A stretch of 10,574 bases of DNA from Bacteroidales bacterium (GCA_017548445.1 JAFYZZ010000059.1:1-10574); one strand, 5' to 3'. Positions 1-6,375 are shown, numbered from the stretch's first letter. Notes: generated from the letters alone by a model not told the origin. Numbers and translations are program-made.

Positions 1-237
1 AAAGACGAAATCCCAAATAGAATGCAGACTAGGGCACATTCTACTGCCGATGGCCTGCATTTTTAATTTCGATGAAAAGAAAGTAGATAGGGGGTCAATT
101 AAGACCGGATTGAGGGGGTCAGTTTACAGCGGATTCTCCAACGATACCCGAATCTTCCAATCCCCAAAGGCTCTGATTATGTCGTTCTGACCCATAACAA
201 ACGTTCTTTTTACGAAGATACGAATTATGTCATGAAA
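1..237. other. Left-edge non-coding stretch, no gene supported
   Basis: No reading frame here shows recognisable protein features. A frame on the plus strand is open from the window edge to about 190, but its translation has no motif I recognise and it runs through the IS-end-like repeats, so I do not call it. Apart from those repeats (listed separately) I see only AT-rich sequence downstream of the minus-strand lipoprotein gene. No clear terminator is visible after that gene. Confidence 0.5.
90..140. repeat. Two imperfect direct repeats resembling an IS21-family terminal region
   Basis: Two copies of a GGGGGTCA-headed unit begin at 90 and 114, exactly 24 bp apart: GGGGGTCAATTAAGACCGG and GGGGGTCAGTTTACAGCGG, each continuing into ATT. 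Multiple short direct repeats of a GGGGGTCA(A/G)TTT...CCGGAT type are what I recall at the ends of IS21-family elements in Bacteroidetes. No istA or istB coding sequence is visible inside the window. This would therefore be either the edge of an element lying to the left or a solo remnant. The family assignment is from memory and tentative. Confidence 0.35.
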
Positions 238-867
238 TCATTTCCGCTTCTTCAACTTTTTCATACGAACACCATAAAGGTAATCTATCTTCGACTTATG
301 GTGACCATCCACAATCCATATTGTCAACTCTATCTCTTTTGGTAGAGAGAATTCTCCCGGCTCACATTGTGAATAATCTCTCTTCCACAGCATCAAGGTT
401 GTCAATCCATCATCGAAGAAGATTTGATGATGGCTTATATCCAATGTTGTCTTTTCCCCCTCGTACTTATAGTATTGTGAGAATTCCTCCCGGAAAAAAG
501 CTATCAGGTCGTCAATCTCATCAGCGGTGCCATAAACATTAAAACCAATGTCGGATAACACACCATTATCAAAGCACATTCTAATGTGTTGATAGACGTT
601 GCCATAGTACGAACCTTCCGTTACTGTTACATCTATCTCCTCACTCGGAATAGACTGGCGTCCGTTCAAGAACGCTAAGCCATCGTTCTTGATGGTTCTA
701 AACGAACCCGCAATGCTGCTCTCTGGAAACAGATTACAAAACTCCTCGATCGTAGTTTTCCCCACTTCACATCCGAAGGCTTTCTCCATCCCGGAGGGGG
801 TTATCGGTTTACAAGCCGTAAAGCAGATAGATACAAGGACTACAATAAAAGCAGTTATTCTCTTCAT
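238..867 (-). CDS. Putative lipoprotein of unknown function
   Basis: I do not recognise the family. The protein is 209 residues from the chosen ATG and begins MKRITAFIVV, a positively charged start followed by a hydrophobic stretch. It then has a lipobox-like FTAC with the modified Cys at residue 19, so export and lipidation are likely. The rest is soluble mixed alpha/beta sequence ending in a basic tail (MKKLKKRK). The frame stays open upstream to a TTG at 885 and another ATG at 879; I chose the ATG at 867 because it gives a standard signal peptide. A TATGTTTG that fits the Bacteroidetes -7 element lies at 883-890, but I find no -33 partner. This gene is visibly more AT-rich than most of the window, which with the IS-like repeats on its 3' side hints at acquired DNA. 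It has no operon partner. Confidence 0.7.
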   Translation of the reverse strand: MKRITAFIVVLVSICFTACKPITPSGMEKAFGCEVGKTTIEEFCNLFPESSIAGSFRTIKNDGLAFLNGRQSIPSEEIDVTVTEGSYYGNVYQHIRMCFDNGVLSDIGFNVYGTADEIDDLIAFFREEFSQYYKYEGEKTTLDISHHQIFFDDGLTTLMLWKRDYSQCEPGEFSLPKEIELTIWIVDGHHKSKIDYLYGVRMKKLKKRK

Positions 868-1033
868 TTCAAACGGCATCTTCAAACATATATAAGATGA
901 AGATAGACACTTTTCTCCACTTCTCCAAAGACTCGGTGCGACAACGGTGCGATGAAAAAGGACGAGATTTGCTCGGCCGCGGGGCGGGACGAGATTTCGT
1001 CGCTGCGCTCCGACTTCTCGTGCCTGTCCGAGA

Positions 1034-1172
1034 GCAATCAGCAGCGGCAGGTGGACCCGAAGGGTCCTTTTCGCGAGCGGGCGGACGGCGGAAAGCGAGC
1101 TTTCCAGCCGGTCCGTCCGTTCACGAAAAGTGCCGCACCTTGCGGTACGGCACCTGCCTTGCTGCTGATTGC
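1034..1172. repeat. 139-bp nested palindromic element downstream of tRNA-Ser
   Basis: Nearly the whole stretch pairs with itself. The outer arms 1034-1052 and 1152-1172 are reverse complements over 19 nt with a 2-nt size difference (GCAATCAGCAGC core plus CAGGT). Inside are a hairpin GGACCC-GAA-GGGTCC at 1053-1067, a long stem of 1068-1086 with 1111-1129 (16 of 19 matches), and at its tip GGAAAGC-GA-GCTTTCC at 1090-1105. A further hairpin lies at 1130-1153. Drawn out, it is a closed stem carrying three branches, like a four-way junction. The two side hairpins are each followed by TTTTCG, one on each strand. It could be a mobile palindromic repeat, a structured RNA, or a bidirectional terminator block. 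Confidence 0.7.
1126..1153 (-). terminator. Intrinsic terminator of tRNA-Ser(GCU)
   Basis: Read on the minus strand, GTGCCGTACC and GGTGCGGCAC form a 10-bp stem with one U-G wobble around a GCAA (GNRA) loop, followed directly by TTTT. It lies about 25 nt past the 3' end of the tRNA, in the right direction. On the plus strand the wobble pair becomes a C-A mismatch, so the minus strand is favoured. It is one branch of the larger palindromic element. Confidence 0.65.
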
Positions 1173-1178
1173 ATAGCG

Positions 1179-1266
1179 CGGAGAGGACGAGATTCGAACT
1201 CGTGGTACGCTTTGGACGTACGTCGGTTTAGCAAACCGGTGGTTTCAGCCACTCACCCACCTCTCC
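1179..1266 (-). tRNA. tRNA-Ser (anticodon GCU)
   Basis: The acceptor strands GGAGAGG (1260-1266) and CCTCTCC (1180-1186), read on the minus strand, pair perfectly. The anticodon arm GGTTT-GCT-AAACC puts GCT at plus positions 1230-1232, which reads AGC/AGU serine codons. A class II long variable arm is visible as GTACG/CGTAC around a 7-nt loop. The T arm contains GTTCGAATC, and the discriminator base is G, as expected for tRNA-Ser. CCA is not encoded: the next bases are CGC, so CCA must be added after transcription. The gene is 88 nt and stands alone, with its own promoter and terminator. Confidence 0.96.
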
Positions 1267-1313
1267 AGTCAACCCTTCGGTCTCCAAACCCGGAAGTCTC
1301 CGGTTAGGGATGG

Positions 1314-1344
1314 CAAAGATACAACAAATTCTTTGTTTTCCAAT
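1314..1344 (-). promoter_or_regulatory. Bacteroidetes-type promoter for tRNA-Ser
   Basis: On the minus strand a -7 element TATCTTTG (1314-1321) fits TAnnTTTG exactly, and ATTG (1341-1344) sits 19 nt upstream as the -33 element. This predicts a start of transcription about 40 nt before the tRNA 5' end. The upstream element touches the last base of the alkaline phosphatase coding region, so the two genes are packed tightly. Confidence 0.65.
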
Positions 1345-2495
1345 TATTTTTTGGCACCCAGGATCTGGAGGATCTTGTTGGCGACGTCGCTGTTCTCCTG
1401 GACGCAGTTGAATTCGCGGGAGCGGGGACCGTAGGCGAACAGGGGAACCATCATCGGGGTGTGGCCCTTGGAGGCGAAGACGCCCATCGCGAAGCCGTCT
1501 TCGGGAGTGGCCCGGCTGAGGATGGTGCCGCCGGTCTCGTGGTCGGCGCTGATGATCACCAGGGTGTGACCGTCTTTCTCCGCGAAACGGATGGCGGCTT
1601 CGACGGCCTGGTCGAAGTCCAGCATCTCCTTCACCGTGCCCTCGAACTCGTTGGAGTGCTCGTACTTGTCGATGCGGGCGCCCTCGACCATCAGGAAGAA
1701 TCCTTTCTTCGCGCGCTTGGAGAGGTAATCGATGGCCATCTCCGTGGTGGAAGGCAGGTAGTTGCCGCGATCGCTGCCGACGCTCGGCGGCAGATATACC
1801 AGGCGTTCGGAACGGGCTACGGCGGGGTCGGAGGGGTTATACACCACGGAGTAGCGGCCCTTGATGGCGTCCTGCGTGCTCAGCGGCATCGATTCAAATA
1901 CGCTCTGCGTGCCGGCGGAAGCGAACGCGAGGCTGCTGGCGGGCAGGTCGGCCCAGATCTCTTCCTTGTCGCCGCGGGCGGCCTGGTGCGCGAAGAACGC
2001 GGCCGGGGTGGCGCCGTTGAGGTCGTCCGTGGATACCACGCCACAGGCATAGCCCAGCGGAGCGAGGTACTCGGGAATGTTCGGTACGTTCTCTTTCGCG
2101 GGGTTCTTGCCGAGGTAGCCGTTGTTGGTCTTCACGCCCGTCGCGTAGGCGGTGCCGGAGGCGGCGGAGTCGGTGGTGAAATTGTCGGCCGATTGGGTGC
2201 GCACGTAGCCGATGGTACGCAGGTTGGTGATCGTGAGGGCGCCCCCGTTGGCGTACATACCGGAATTCACGGCTCCCTGGCCCATTCCGTCGCCAATCAG
2301 CAGGATGACGTTGCGGACCTTGGTGTTCTTGCCGTCAATCTTGAAGGAAGGCGTGTAGGTTTCGTGCTGCTGCGCATACACGCTGCCCCGGTAGGCCTTC
2401 ACTTCCTCGGGCTTGTCGTCCTGGGCGCCCAGCCAGAGGGGCATTGCCAGCAACGCCATAAGCGCCACCGCGGCCGGTTTCTTGATCATTCGCAT
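1344..2495 (-). CDS. Alkaline phosphatase (PhoA-type)
   Basis: This is a periplasmic phosphomonoesterase that releases phosphate from organic esters using a metal cluster and a phosphoserine intermediate. Numbered from the ATG at 2495 (383 aa), all hallmark sites are present. They are the metal ligand Asp69 in LLIGDGMG, nucleophile Ser110 in TDSAASGTA, the ATPAAFFAH segment, Glu271/Asp276/His280 in VEGARIDKYEH, Asp318/His319 in ISADHETGG, and His345 in SKGHTPMM. An N-terminal signal peptide (MRMIKKPAAVALMALLAMP) ends near LGAQ. The frame could begin earlier at a TTG (2510) or later at the ATG at 2489; I prefer 2495. It is somewhat shorter than E. coli PhoA (471 aa). No Pho-box can be claimed, but two inverted repeats lie upstream (separate entry). 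Transcription could start in the gap or read through from ompA. Confidence 0.93.
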   Translation of the reverse strand: MRMIKKPAAVALMALLAMPLWLGAQDDKPEEVKAYRGSVYAQQHETYTPSFKIDGKNTKVRNVILLIGDGMGQGAVNSGMYANGGALTITNLRTIGYVRTQSADNFTTDSAASGTAYATGVKTNNGYLGKNPAKENVPNIPEYLAPLGYACGVVSTDDLNGATPAAFFAHQAARGDKEEIWADLPASSLAFASAGTQSVFESMPLSTQDAIKGRYSVVYNPSDPAVARSERLVYLPPSVGSDRGNYLPSTTEMAIDYLSKRAKKGFFLMVEGARIDKYEHSNEFEGTVKEMLDFDQAVEAAIRFAEKDGHTLVIISADHETGGTILSRATPEDGFAMGVFASKGHTPMMVPLFAYGPRSREFNCVQENSDVANKILQILGAKK

Positions 2496-2559
2496 AGATA
2501 CTGTGGTCAAAAAGGTTATTAATTATATATCTTATTCAAACAATTCCGGACTGCTCCAT

Positions 2560-2583
2560 GCGTCCCATCATTGTGGACACAAG
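2560..2583. repeat. Inverted repeat, copy A, upstream of the alkaline phosphatase
   Basis: GCGTCCCATCATTGTGGACAC followed by AAG is an imperfect palindrome that aligns with copy B at 2611-2636 over most of its length. The two centres are about 50 bp apart, close to five helical turns. This layout suits a dimeric regulator binding twice before the phosphatase gene, but it could equally be a duplicated hairpin. Confidence 0.45.
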
Positions 2584-2604
2584 GAGCAATTTAGGAGGGA
2601 TTTT

Positions 2605-2640
2605 GCGCCCCGTGTCCCACAATTCGGGACACAAAGCGCG
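2605..2640 (-). repeat. Inverted repeat, copy B: hairpin between ompA and the alkaline phosphatase
   Basis: A perfect 7-bp inverted repeat GTGTCCC-N7-GGGACAC is extended outward by GCGC/GCGC. On the minus strand only, three U-G wobbles (TTT against GGG) continue the stem to 14 bp. The strand bias suggests that an RNA reading away from ompA forms it, starting about 8 nt after the ompA stop codon. There is no U tract after the stem, so it is not a standard intrinsic terminator. It may stabilise the 3' end of the ompA mRNA or be a protein-binding site. Confidence 0.5.
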
Positions 2641-2647
2641 CTTGCGA

Positions 2648-3955
2648 TTACTTTTTGATGAATTCAACGCGGCGGTTCTGGGCGCGGCCGGCGTCGGTGC
2701 CGTTGTCGGCCACGGGCTCGTGGGAGCCCTTACCCACGGCGCGGAGGTTGAACGGGTCCACGCCCTGCTCCTCAAGCGCCTTCACGACGGCCTCGGCGCG
2801 CTGCTGGCTGAGCGGATCGTTCACGGCATCGGAGCCCTGGTTGTCGGTGTGGCCCTGGACCTCGAAGCGGGCGGTCGGGTTCTTCTTCATATATTCGGCG
2901 ACCTTCTGGATCTCCTCCATGGACTCGGGCTTCAGGGTGGCCTTGCCGGTCTCGAAGAGGATGTTGTTGGTCACGAACTTGCCGGTCTCGGCAATGGCCT
3001 TCTCGACGGCGGAGGAATAATCGGTGGCATTGCGCTCATACAGTTCTACGGCACCCTTCGCCATCACGATATCCTTGATGAAGATACCTTTGTCGCTGTC
3101 CGAAAAGGCATAAAGCTGCCAGGAACGGGGCTGGACCATATTCGGAATGTTCACGATGCGCTGGTAGTTAAGATACATCTTGAACGCACGCTTGTTGAAC
3201 GAGATGGCGATATGGTTCCAATCGTTCTTCTTCAAATACTTTTTGATGGTCTGCGTACCCGGCTCTCCCGTCATTTTGTTGCCATTGGGATTCTCAGCAC
3301 CCCAGCCCCACGAAATGCCATTATACTCGTTGCCGTAATAGGGGTGGAATTCCGGGCTCATCCGGATATCGAAGACCCTGCTGTCGTTCTCTCCATTCAT
3401 ATACAAATCGAGCGTACCATCCCAACCGGAACCTTCCTGGGCGGGCTGGGCAAGCACATCGAACTCGATGGTAAACTCTTCGGGCAGGTACTCCTTCTCT
3501 TCCATCAGAGGCTGGATCCTGGAATCTTCCATCCGGATGGCCTTCACGCTTTTGATGTTGACCACCTCCACTTCGCTGCCGTCCAGCAAGTCCCACTTGG
3601 AGGGGAACTCACCGATCTGCTCGCCAGCGAGAGTATCCTCGAAGAAAACCGTACCGCCGCGCTTGAAGTCGCTCTTGGCCTGGATCTCCTCGAAGTCGAC
3701 CTTCTCGTCGGCGGGTGCGGCCTCGGCGTCCTGCTCAAACGCGTCTTCCTCATTCTGGTTATTCCGGTTGTTCTTGTTGTTGTTCTTGCCGGCCTTGCCG
3801 TCCAGGATGTCGTTGATACCCTTTTCGACCTTGTTGCCGATATTGTTTTCCACCGCATTCTTGGCGCGGTTTTTCAGACGCTCGAGGGCGTTCTGGGCGG
3901 AAGCCGGGGCGCAGACCAGCACCAGGGCCATCAGCACAAATACAATCCGTTTCAT
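2648..3955 (-). CDS. OmpA-family outer-membrane protein with a LamG-like domain
   Basis: This 435-aa protein is predicted to anchor the outer membrane to peptidoglycan. It starts with a signal peptide (MKRIVFVLMALVLVCAPASA, cleavage before QN). A basic/amphipathic helix follows (about 22-50), then an Asn/Lys-rich and acidic linker (about 53-90). Residues about 100-305 look like a concanavalin/LamG-type beta sandwich (strands such as EFTIEFDVLA and WNHIAISFNKRAFKMYLN). The C-terminal OmpA domain runs from about 330. It carries FETGKATLKPES, GHTDN with the peptidoglycan-binding Asp371, LSQQRAEAVVKAL, GKG, and GRAQNRRVEF with the binding Arg at 428/429. The frame is open upstream to 4000, but only the ATG at 3955 gives the signal peptide and places the promoter upstream. 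There is no beta-barrel domain, so it is not a classical OmpA porin. Confidence 0.9.
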   Translation of the reverse strand: MKRIVFVLMALVLVCAPASAQNALERLKNRAKNAVENNIGNKVEKGINDILDGKAGKNNNKNNRNNQNEEDAFEQDAEAAPADEKVDFEEIQAKSDFKRGGTVFFEDTLAGEQIGEFPSKWDLLDGSEVEVVNIKSVKAIRMEDSRIQPLMEEKEYLPEEFTIEFDVLAQPAQEGSGWDGTLDLYMNGENDSRVFDIRMSPEFHPYYGNEYNGISWGWGAENPNGNKMTGEPGTQTIKKYLKKNDWNHIAISFNKRAFKMYLNYQRIVNIPNMVQPRSWQLYAFSDSDKGIFIKDIVMAKGAVELYERNATDYSSAVEKAIAETGKFVTNNILFETGKATLKPESMEEIQKVAEYMKKNPTARFEVQGHTDNQGSDAVNDPLSQQRAEAVVKALEEQGVDPFNLRAVGKGSHEPVADNGTDAGRAQNRRVEFIKK

Positions 3956-3979
3956 ACTATTGTGGTTTTCGTTTGGGTG

Positions 3980-4011
3980 TAAATATAGGTATTTTTCCAT
4001 TGAATTGAAAA
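3980..4011 (-). promoter_or_regulatory. Probable promoter of the OmpA-family gene
   Basis: On the minus strand TATATTTA (3980-3987) differs from the Bacteroidetes -7 consensus TAnnTTTG by one base. A TTTT (4008-4011) lies 20 nt upstream in the -33 position. It sits 25-56 nt before the chosen ATG. That spacing supports the 3955 start and argues against the upstream frame extension being translated. Confidence 0.5.
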
Positions 4012-4119
4012 GGAGTCGGATATTGGTTCAATTTCTTGCATTATTTGACCAATACGCCCGCGACGTTTGCGCTTTCGGGAAAGCCTGATTAACTTACCGT
4101 CACTAAAACCGTTTCGGAT

Positions 4120-5661
4120 ATGAAGAAAATCCTGATCCTGCTCGGCACGCTGGCGCTCGCCGCGTGCGCGACCACCCCGAAAAATCCCGTGCTGACCATC
4201 GAGGGCGGACAGATCCAGGGCGTCCAGCTGGCCGACGCCCCCGGCGTGACCGTCTTCCGCGGCATCCCTTACGCGGCACCGCCCATCGGCGAGAACCGCT
4301 GGCGCGCCCCGCAGCCCGTCGTCCCCTGGGAAGGCGTGCGCATCTGCGACAAGTTCGGCCATCCGCCTTATCAGGCCGTGCACTATCCCGGCGGCTACAC
4401 CACCGAGTGGGGCTATGGCGACGAAGCGCCCTACAGCGAGGACTGCCTCTATCTGAACGTATGGACGAAGGCGCCCGGACAGACCGACAGGAAACTGCCC
4501 GTGGCCGTGTGGATCTTCGGCGGCGGCCTGCGCGAGGGCTGGGGCTCCGAGCCCGAGTTCGACGGCAAGTACTGGGGAGCCAAGGACGTCGTGCTCGTCT
4601 CGTTCAACTACCGCGTGGGTCCGTTCGGCTTCTTCGCGCATCCCGAGATTTCCGCGGAGGATCCCGAGCACGCCACCGGCAACTGGGGCACCCTGGACCA
4701 GATCGAGGTGCTGAAGTGGGTGCAGCGCAACATCGCCCAGTTCGGCGGCGACCCCGACAACGTGATGATCTTCGGACAGAGCGCCGGTTCCCGCAGCGTC
4801 AAGTTCCTGAGCGCTTCTCCGCTTACCAAAGGCCTGTTCAACAAGGCGGTCATTATGAGCGGCAGCGGCCTGGTGGATCCGCGCGTGCCCGTAGCCGCTC
4901 CGCCGGCAATGCCGGGTATGCCCGCGATGCGCAGTATGCCTGCCCAAAGCCAGCCCACCCTGGCCGAGGCCGAGGCGTCCATCAAGGAAGTGGCCGACTG
5001 GGCCGGCCTCAAGGACCTGGCCTCGCTGCGCAGGGCCGCTACCGAGACCATTTACGCGATGGGCGGCCTGTATACCAACGTCACCGGCAAGCGGAGCGTG
5101 CTTTCCGCGATGCCCATCTCGCCGTATATCGACGGCTACGTGCTGAACGAGACCTTCGACGAGGCCTGCGTGGACGGCACGCTGGCGCAGGTGCCATATA
5201 TGATCGGATACACGCTGAACGACTCCGGCAATATGGGCGACCAGATCCGCACCTTCTGCCTCAACCGCGAGGAGATGGGCGGCCGCGCCTACGCCTACCA
5301 GTTCGCGCGTCCGCTGCCTACCGACGGCCGTCCGAACGTGCTGCAGGGCGCCTTCCACTCGTCCGACCTGTGGTTCGTGTTCAAGTCGCTGGAGCACTGC
5401 TGGCGGCCCTGGACGCAGGGCGACTGGGACCTTTCCGAGAAGATGCTGACCGCGTGGTCCAACTTCGCCAAGTACGGCGACCCGAACGGCCCCGAGGGCA
5501 GTCCCGCCCTGGGCGCCGACGGCAGCACCTGGCAGCCCTATACGGCCGCGAACCCGAAGTTTATGGTGTGGAAGCTGGACGAGGCCGACGCAGAAGCCTC
5601 CGCCGCGGGCGAGCCGCAAACGCCTCCGCGCCCGGCCTTCGGCGGCGGCCCCCGGCCGTAG
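4120..5661 (+). CDS. Type-B carboxylesterase lipoprotein
   Basis: A 513-aa alpha/beta-hydrolase of the carboxylesterase type B (para-nitrobenzyl esterase) family, expected to hydrolyse carboxylic esters at the cell envelope. A short signal peptide ends in the lipobox LAAC (Cys16). Family landmarks appear in order: VFRGIPYAAPP (45-55), EDCLYLNVW (107-115), the oxyanion segment FGGG (133-136), GNWGTLDQIEVLKWV (187-201), nucleophile Ser221 in FGQSAGS, acid candidate Asp368 in YTLNDSG, and His413 in GAFHSSDLWFVF. The segment between acid and His is short, as I recall for a subfamily common in gut bacteria. Two oddities stand out. The usual His of HGGG is Phe here, and there is a Met/Pro-rich insert at 262-275 plus a Pro/Gly-rich C-terminus. 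Substrate cannot be predicted. The gene diverges from ompA, and a terminator-bearing repeat lies 96 bp after its stop. Confidence 0.92.
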   Translation: MKKILILLGTLALAACATTPKNPVLTIEGGQIQGVQLADAPGVTVFRGIPYAAPPIGENRWRAPQPVVPWEGVRICDKFGHPPYQAVHYPGGYTTEWGYGDEAPYSEDCLYLNVWTKAPGQTDRKLPVAVWIFGGGLREGWGSEPEFDGKYWGAKDVVLVSFNYRVGPFGFFAHPEISAEDPEHATGNWGTLDQIEVLKWVQRNIAQFGGDPDNVMIFGQSAGSRSVKFLSASPLTKGLFNKAVIMSGSGLVDPRVPVAAPPAMPGMPAMRSMPAQSQPTLAEAEASIKEVADWAGLKDLASLRRAATETIYAMGGLYTNVTGKRSVLSAMPISPYIDGYVLNETFDEACVDGTLAQVPYMIGYTLNDSGNMGDQIRTFCLNREEMGGRAYAYQFARPLPTDGRPNVLQGAFHSSDLWFVFKSLEHCWRPWTQGDWDLSEKMLTAWSNFAKYGDPNGPEGSPALGADGSTWQPYTAANPKFMVWKLDEADAEASAAGEPQTPPRPAFGGGPRP

Positions 5662-5697
5662 GACCGCCGAAGCCAGCCGTTGCTGCGCTGCGCGGCA

Positions 5698-5727
5698 CTA
5701 CGATACACGGCGCTACGATACACGGCG
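5698..5727. repeat. Perfect 2 x 15-bp tandem repeat
   Basis: CTACGATACACGGCG occurs twice head to tail (5698-5712, 5713-5727) in the non-coding gap after the esterase gene. The preceding bases ACTACG look like part of the same low-complexity run. It is probably replication slippage. No function is suggested by position. Confidence 0.85.
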
Positions 5728-5756
5728 CGGTACTATTGTCTGCGCACACAGCGGCG

Positions 5757-5863
5757 CGTGATCAGTATCTGACTAATTATCAAATCTTTACGGAAACACG
5801 GGTGGTAAAAAATCGCCCCCGTGTTTTTGTATTATATTGACTGATAGTTACTTACTAGTCACG
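5757..5863 (+). repeat. 107-bp palindromic element, copy 1
   Basis: The ends CGTGATCAG and CTAGTCACG form an imperfect terminal inverted repeat. Inside are a small 5' hairpin (TCAG-TAT-CTGA), a central 9-bp hairpin that is also a terminator, and a 3' hairpin TGAC(TGA bulge)TAG...CTAGTCA. Copy 2 at 8030-8136 has the same length and, by my count, differs at only 7 positions. Copy 3 at 9174-9280 has the same length but is far more diverged. I see no obvious target-site duplication. The element lies between the esterase and blaI genes. Confidence 0.88.
5794..5830 (+). terminator. Intrinsic terminator of the esterase gene (within repeat copy 1)
   Basis: AAACACGGG and CCCGTGTTT form a 9-bp stem around a 15-nt loop, with a five-T run in TTTTTGT at the 3' side on the plus strand. 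On the minus strand the corresponding tract is only TTT followed by CC, so termination should be stronger on plus, the direction of the upstream gene. It insulates the blaI promoter from the esterase. Confidence 0.75.
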
Positions 5864-5874
5864 GGTGCTGGTCT

Positions 5875-5890
5875 AACTAAAATTTTAGTT
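5875..5890. promoter_or_regulatory. BlaI-type operator 1
   Basis: AACTAAAATTTTAGTT is a perfect 16-bp palindrome, 40 bp upstream (centre to centre) of a near-identical copy. It is placed just before the blaI promoter. BlaI/MecI repressors bind such short dyads as dimers and commonly repress their own operon. Confidence 0.75.
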
Positions 5891-5908
5891 AAATTTTTTG
5901 CGATTTCG

Positions 5909-5939
5909 TTTGCAAACTAAAAATTTAGTTATACATTTG
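5909..5939 (+). promoter_or_regulatory. Promoter of the blaI-blaR1-like operon
   Basis: A TTTG (5909-5912), a 19-nt spacer and TACATTTG (5932-5939) match the Bacteroidetes primary sigma consensus exactly. The spacer is almost filled by operator 2, so repressor binding would block polymerase. The predicted start of transcription is about 45 nt before the blaI ATG. Confidence 0.85.
5915..5930. promoter_or_regulatory. BlaI-type operator 2, in the promoter spacer
   Basis: AACTAAAAATTTAGTT has the same AACTAAA/TTTAGTT arms as operator 1, with AA in the centre. It lies between the -33 and -7 elements. Two dyads 40 bp apart, one covering the promoter, are typical of an autoregulated BlaI-family system. 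Confidence 0.78.
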
Positions 5940-5989
5940 CAGCAGAGACTCCGGGACGGGCCCGGAAAGAACGCGATTTCAAGAGAAAT

Positions 5990-6370
5990 ATGGTACGAAG
6001 CAAAAAAGAAACGCCGCAGGAACTGACCAAGGCGGAACTGGAGATAATGCAGGTCATCTGGAGCAAGGAGAAGGTCCTGGTCCACGATGTGCTGGAGGTG
6101 CTTCCGGAGCCGAAACCTGCGTATAATACGGTCTCTACGATCGTCCGGATCCTGGAGCAAAAGGGATTCGTGGGACACAAGGCCTACGGCAGGACGTACG
6201 AGTATTTCGCCCTGGTCTCGAAGGAGGCTTATACGCAGCGGTATATGACGACGGTCCTGGACAACTTCTTCGACGGCTCGCTGAGCCGCCTGGTGAGCTT
6301 CTTCTCCGAGCAGGAATCCATCTCGGCCGGAGAGGTGAACGAGATCCTGAATATGCTTGAAAAGAAGTAG
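5990..6370 (+). CDS. BlaI/MecI/CopY-family transcriptional repressor
   Basis: A 126-aa winged-helix DNA-binding protein. The N-terminal domain (about 10-75) has the family pattern LTKAELEIMQVIW, then AYNTVSTIVRILEQKGFV as the recognition helix region, followed by a wing (GRTYEYFALVSKEAY). The C-terminal third (FFDGSLSRLVSFF...LNMLEKK) is the usual helical dimerisation part that the partner protease cleaves in BlaR1-regulated systems. The length is normal for the family. The stop is 5 nt before the next gene, so the two form an operon. The operators in front of it fit autorepression. No beta-lactamase gene is present, so the regulated function is unknown and should not be assumed to be drug resistance. 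Confidence 0.93.
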   Translation: MVRSKKETPQELTKAELEIMQVIWSKEKVLVHDVLEVLPEPKPAYNTVSTIVRILEQKGFVGHKAYGRTYEYFALVSKEAYTQRYMTTVLDNFFDGSLSRLVSFFSEQESISAGEVNEILNMLEKK

Positions 6371-6375
6371 TTGCG

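Noticed and set aside
897..1307. Small open frames across the region between the lipoprotein gene and the tRNA
   Set aside because: They run through the palindromic element and the tRNA itself and show no protein features.
1461..2522. Long open frame opposite the alkaline phosphatase gene
   Set aside because: It is a compositional shadow: GC-rich third positions on the minus strand keep the opposite frame open. Its translation is Gly/Ala/Val/Arg-rich with no domain.
2605..2640. Intrinsic terminator of ompA
   Set aside because: The hairpin is strong, but the bases after it are AAAATCCC on the transcribed strand, with no U tract.
2558..3982. Long open frame opposite the OmpA-family gene
   Set aside because: The minus-strand frame has a signal peptide and a full OmpA domain. 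The opposite frame has only low-complexity hydrophobic sequence.
4036..4069. Promoter for the esterase gene
   Set aside because: GACGTTTG at 4062-4069 lacks the TA of the -7 element, and the nearest TTTG/TTG elements are spaced 14 or 23 nt away.
3952..5840. Long frames overlapping the esterase (minus 3952-5619 and plus 4164-5840)
   Set aside because: Both are Arg/Gly/Ala-rich shadows of a gene with an intact catalytic triad and signal peptide.
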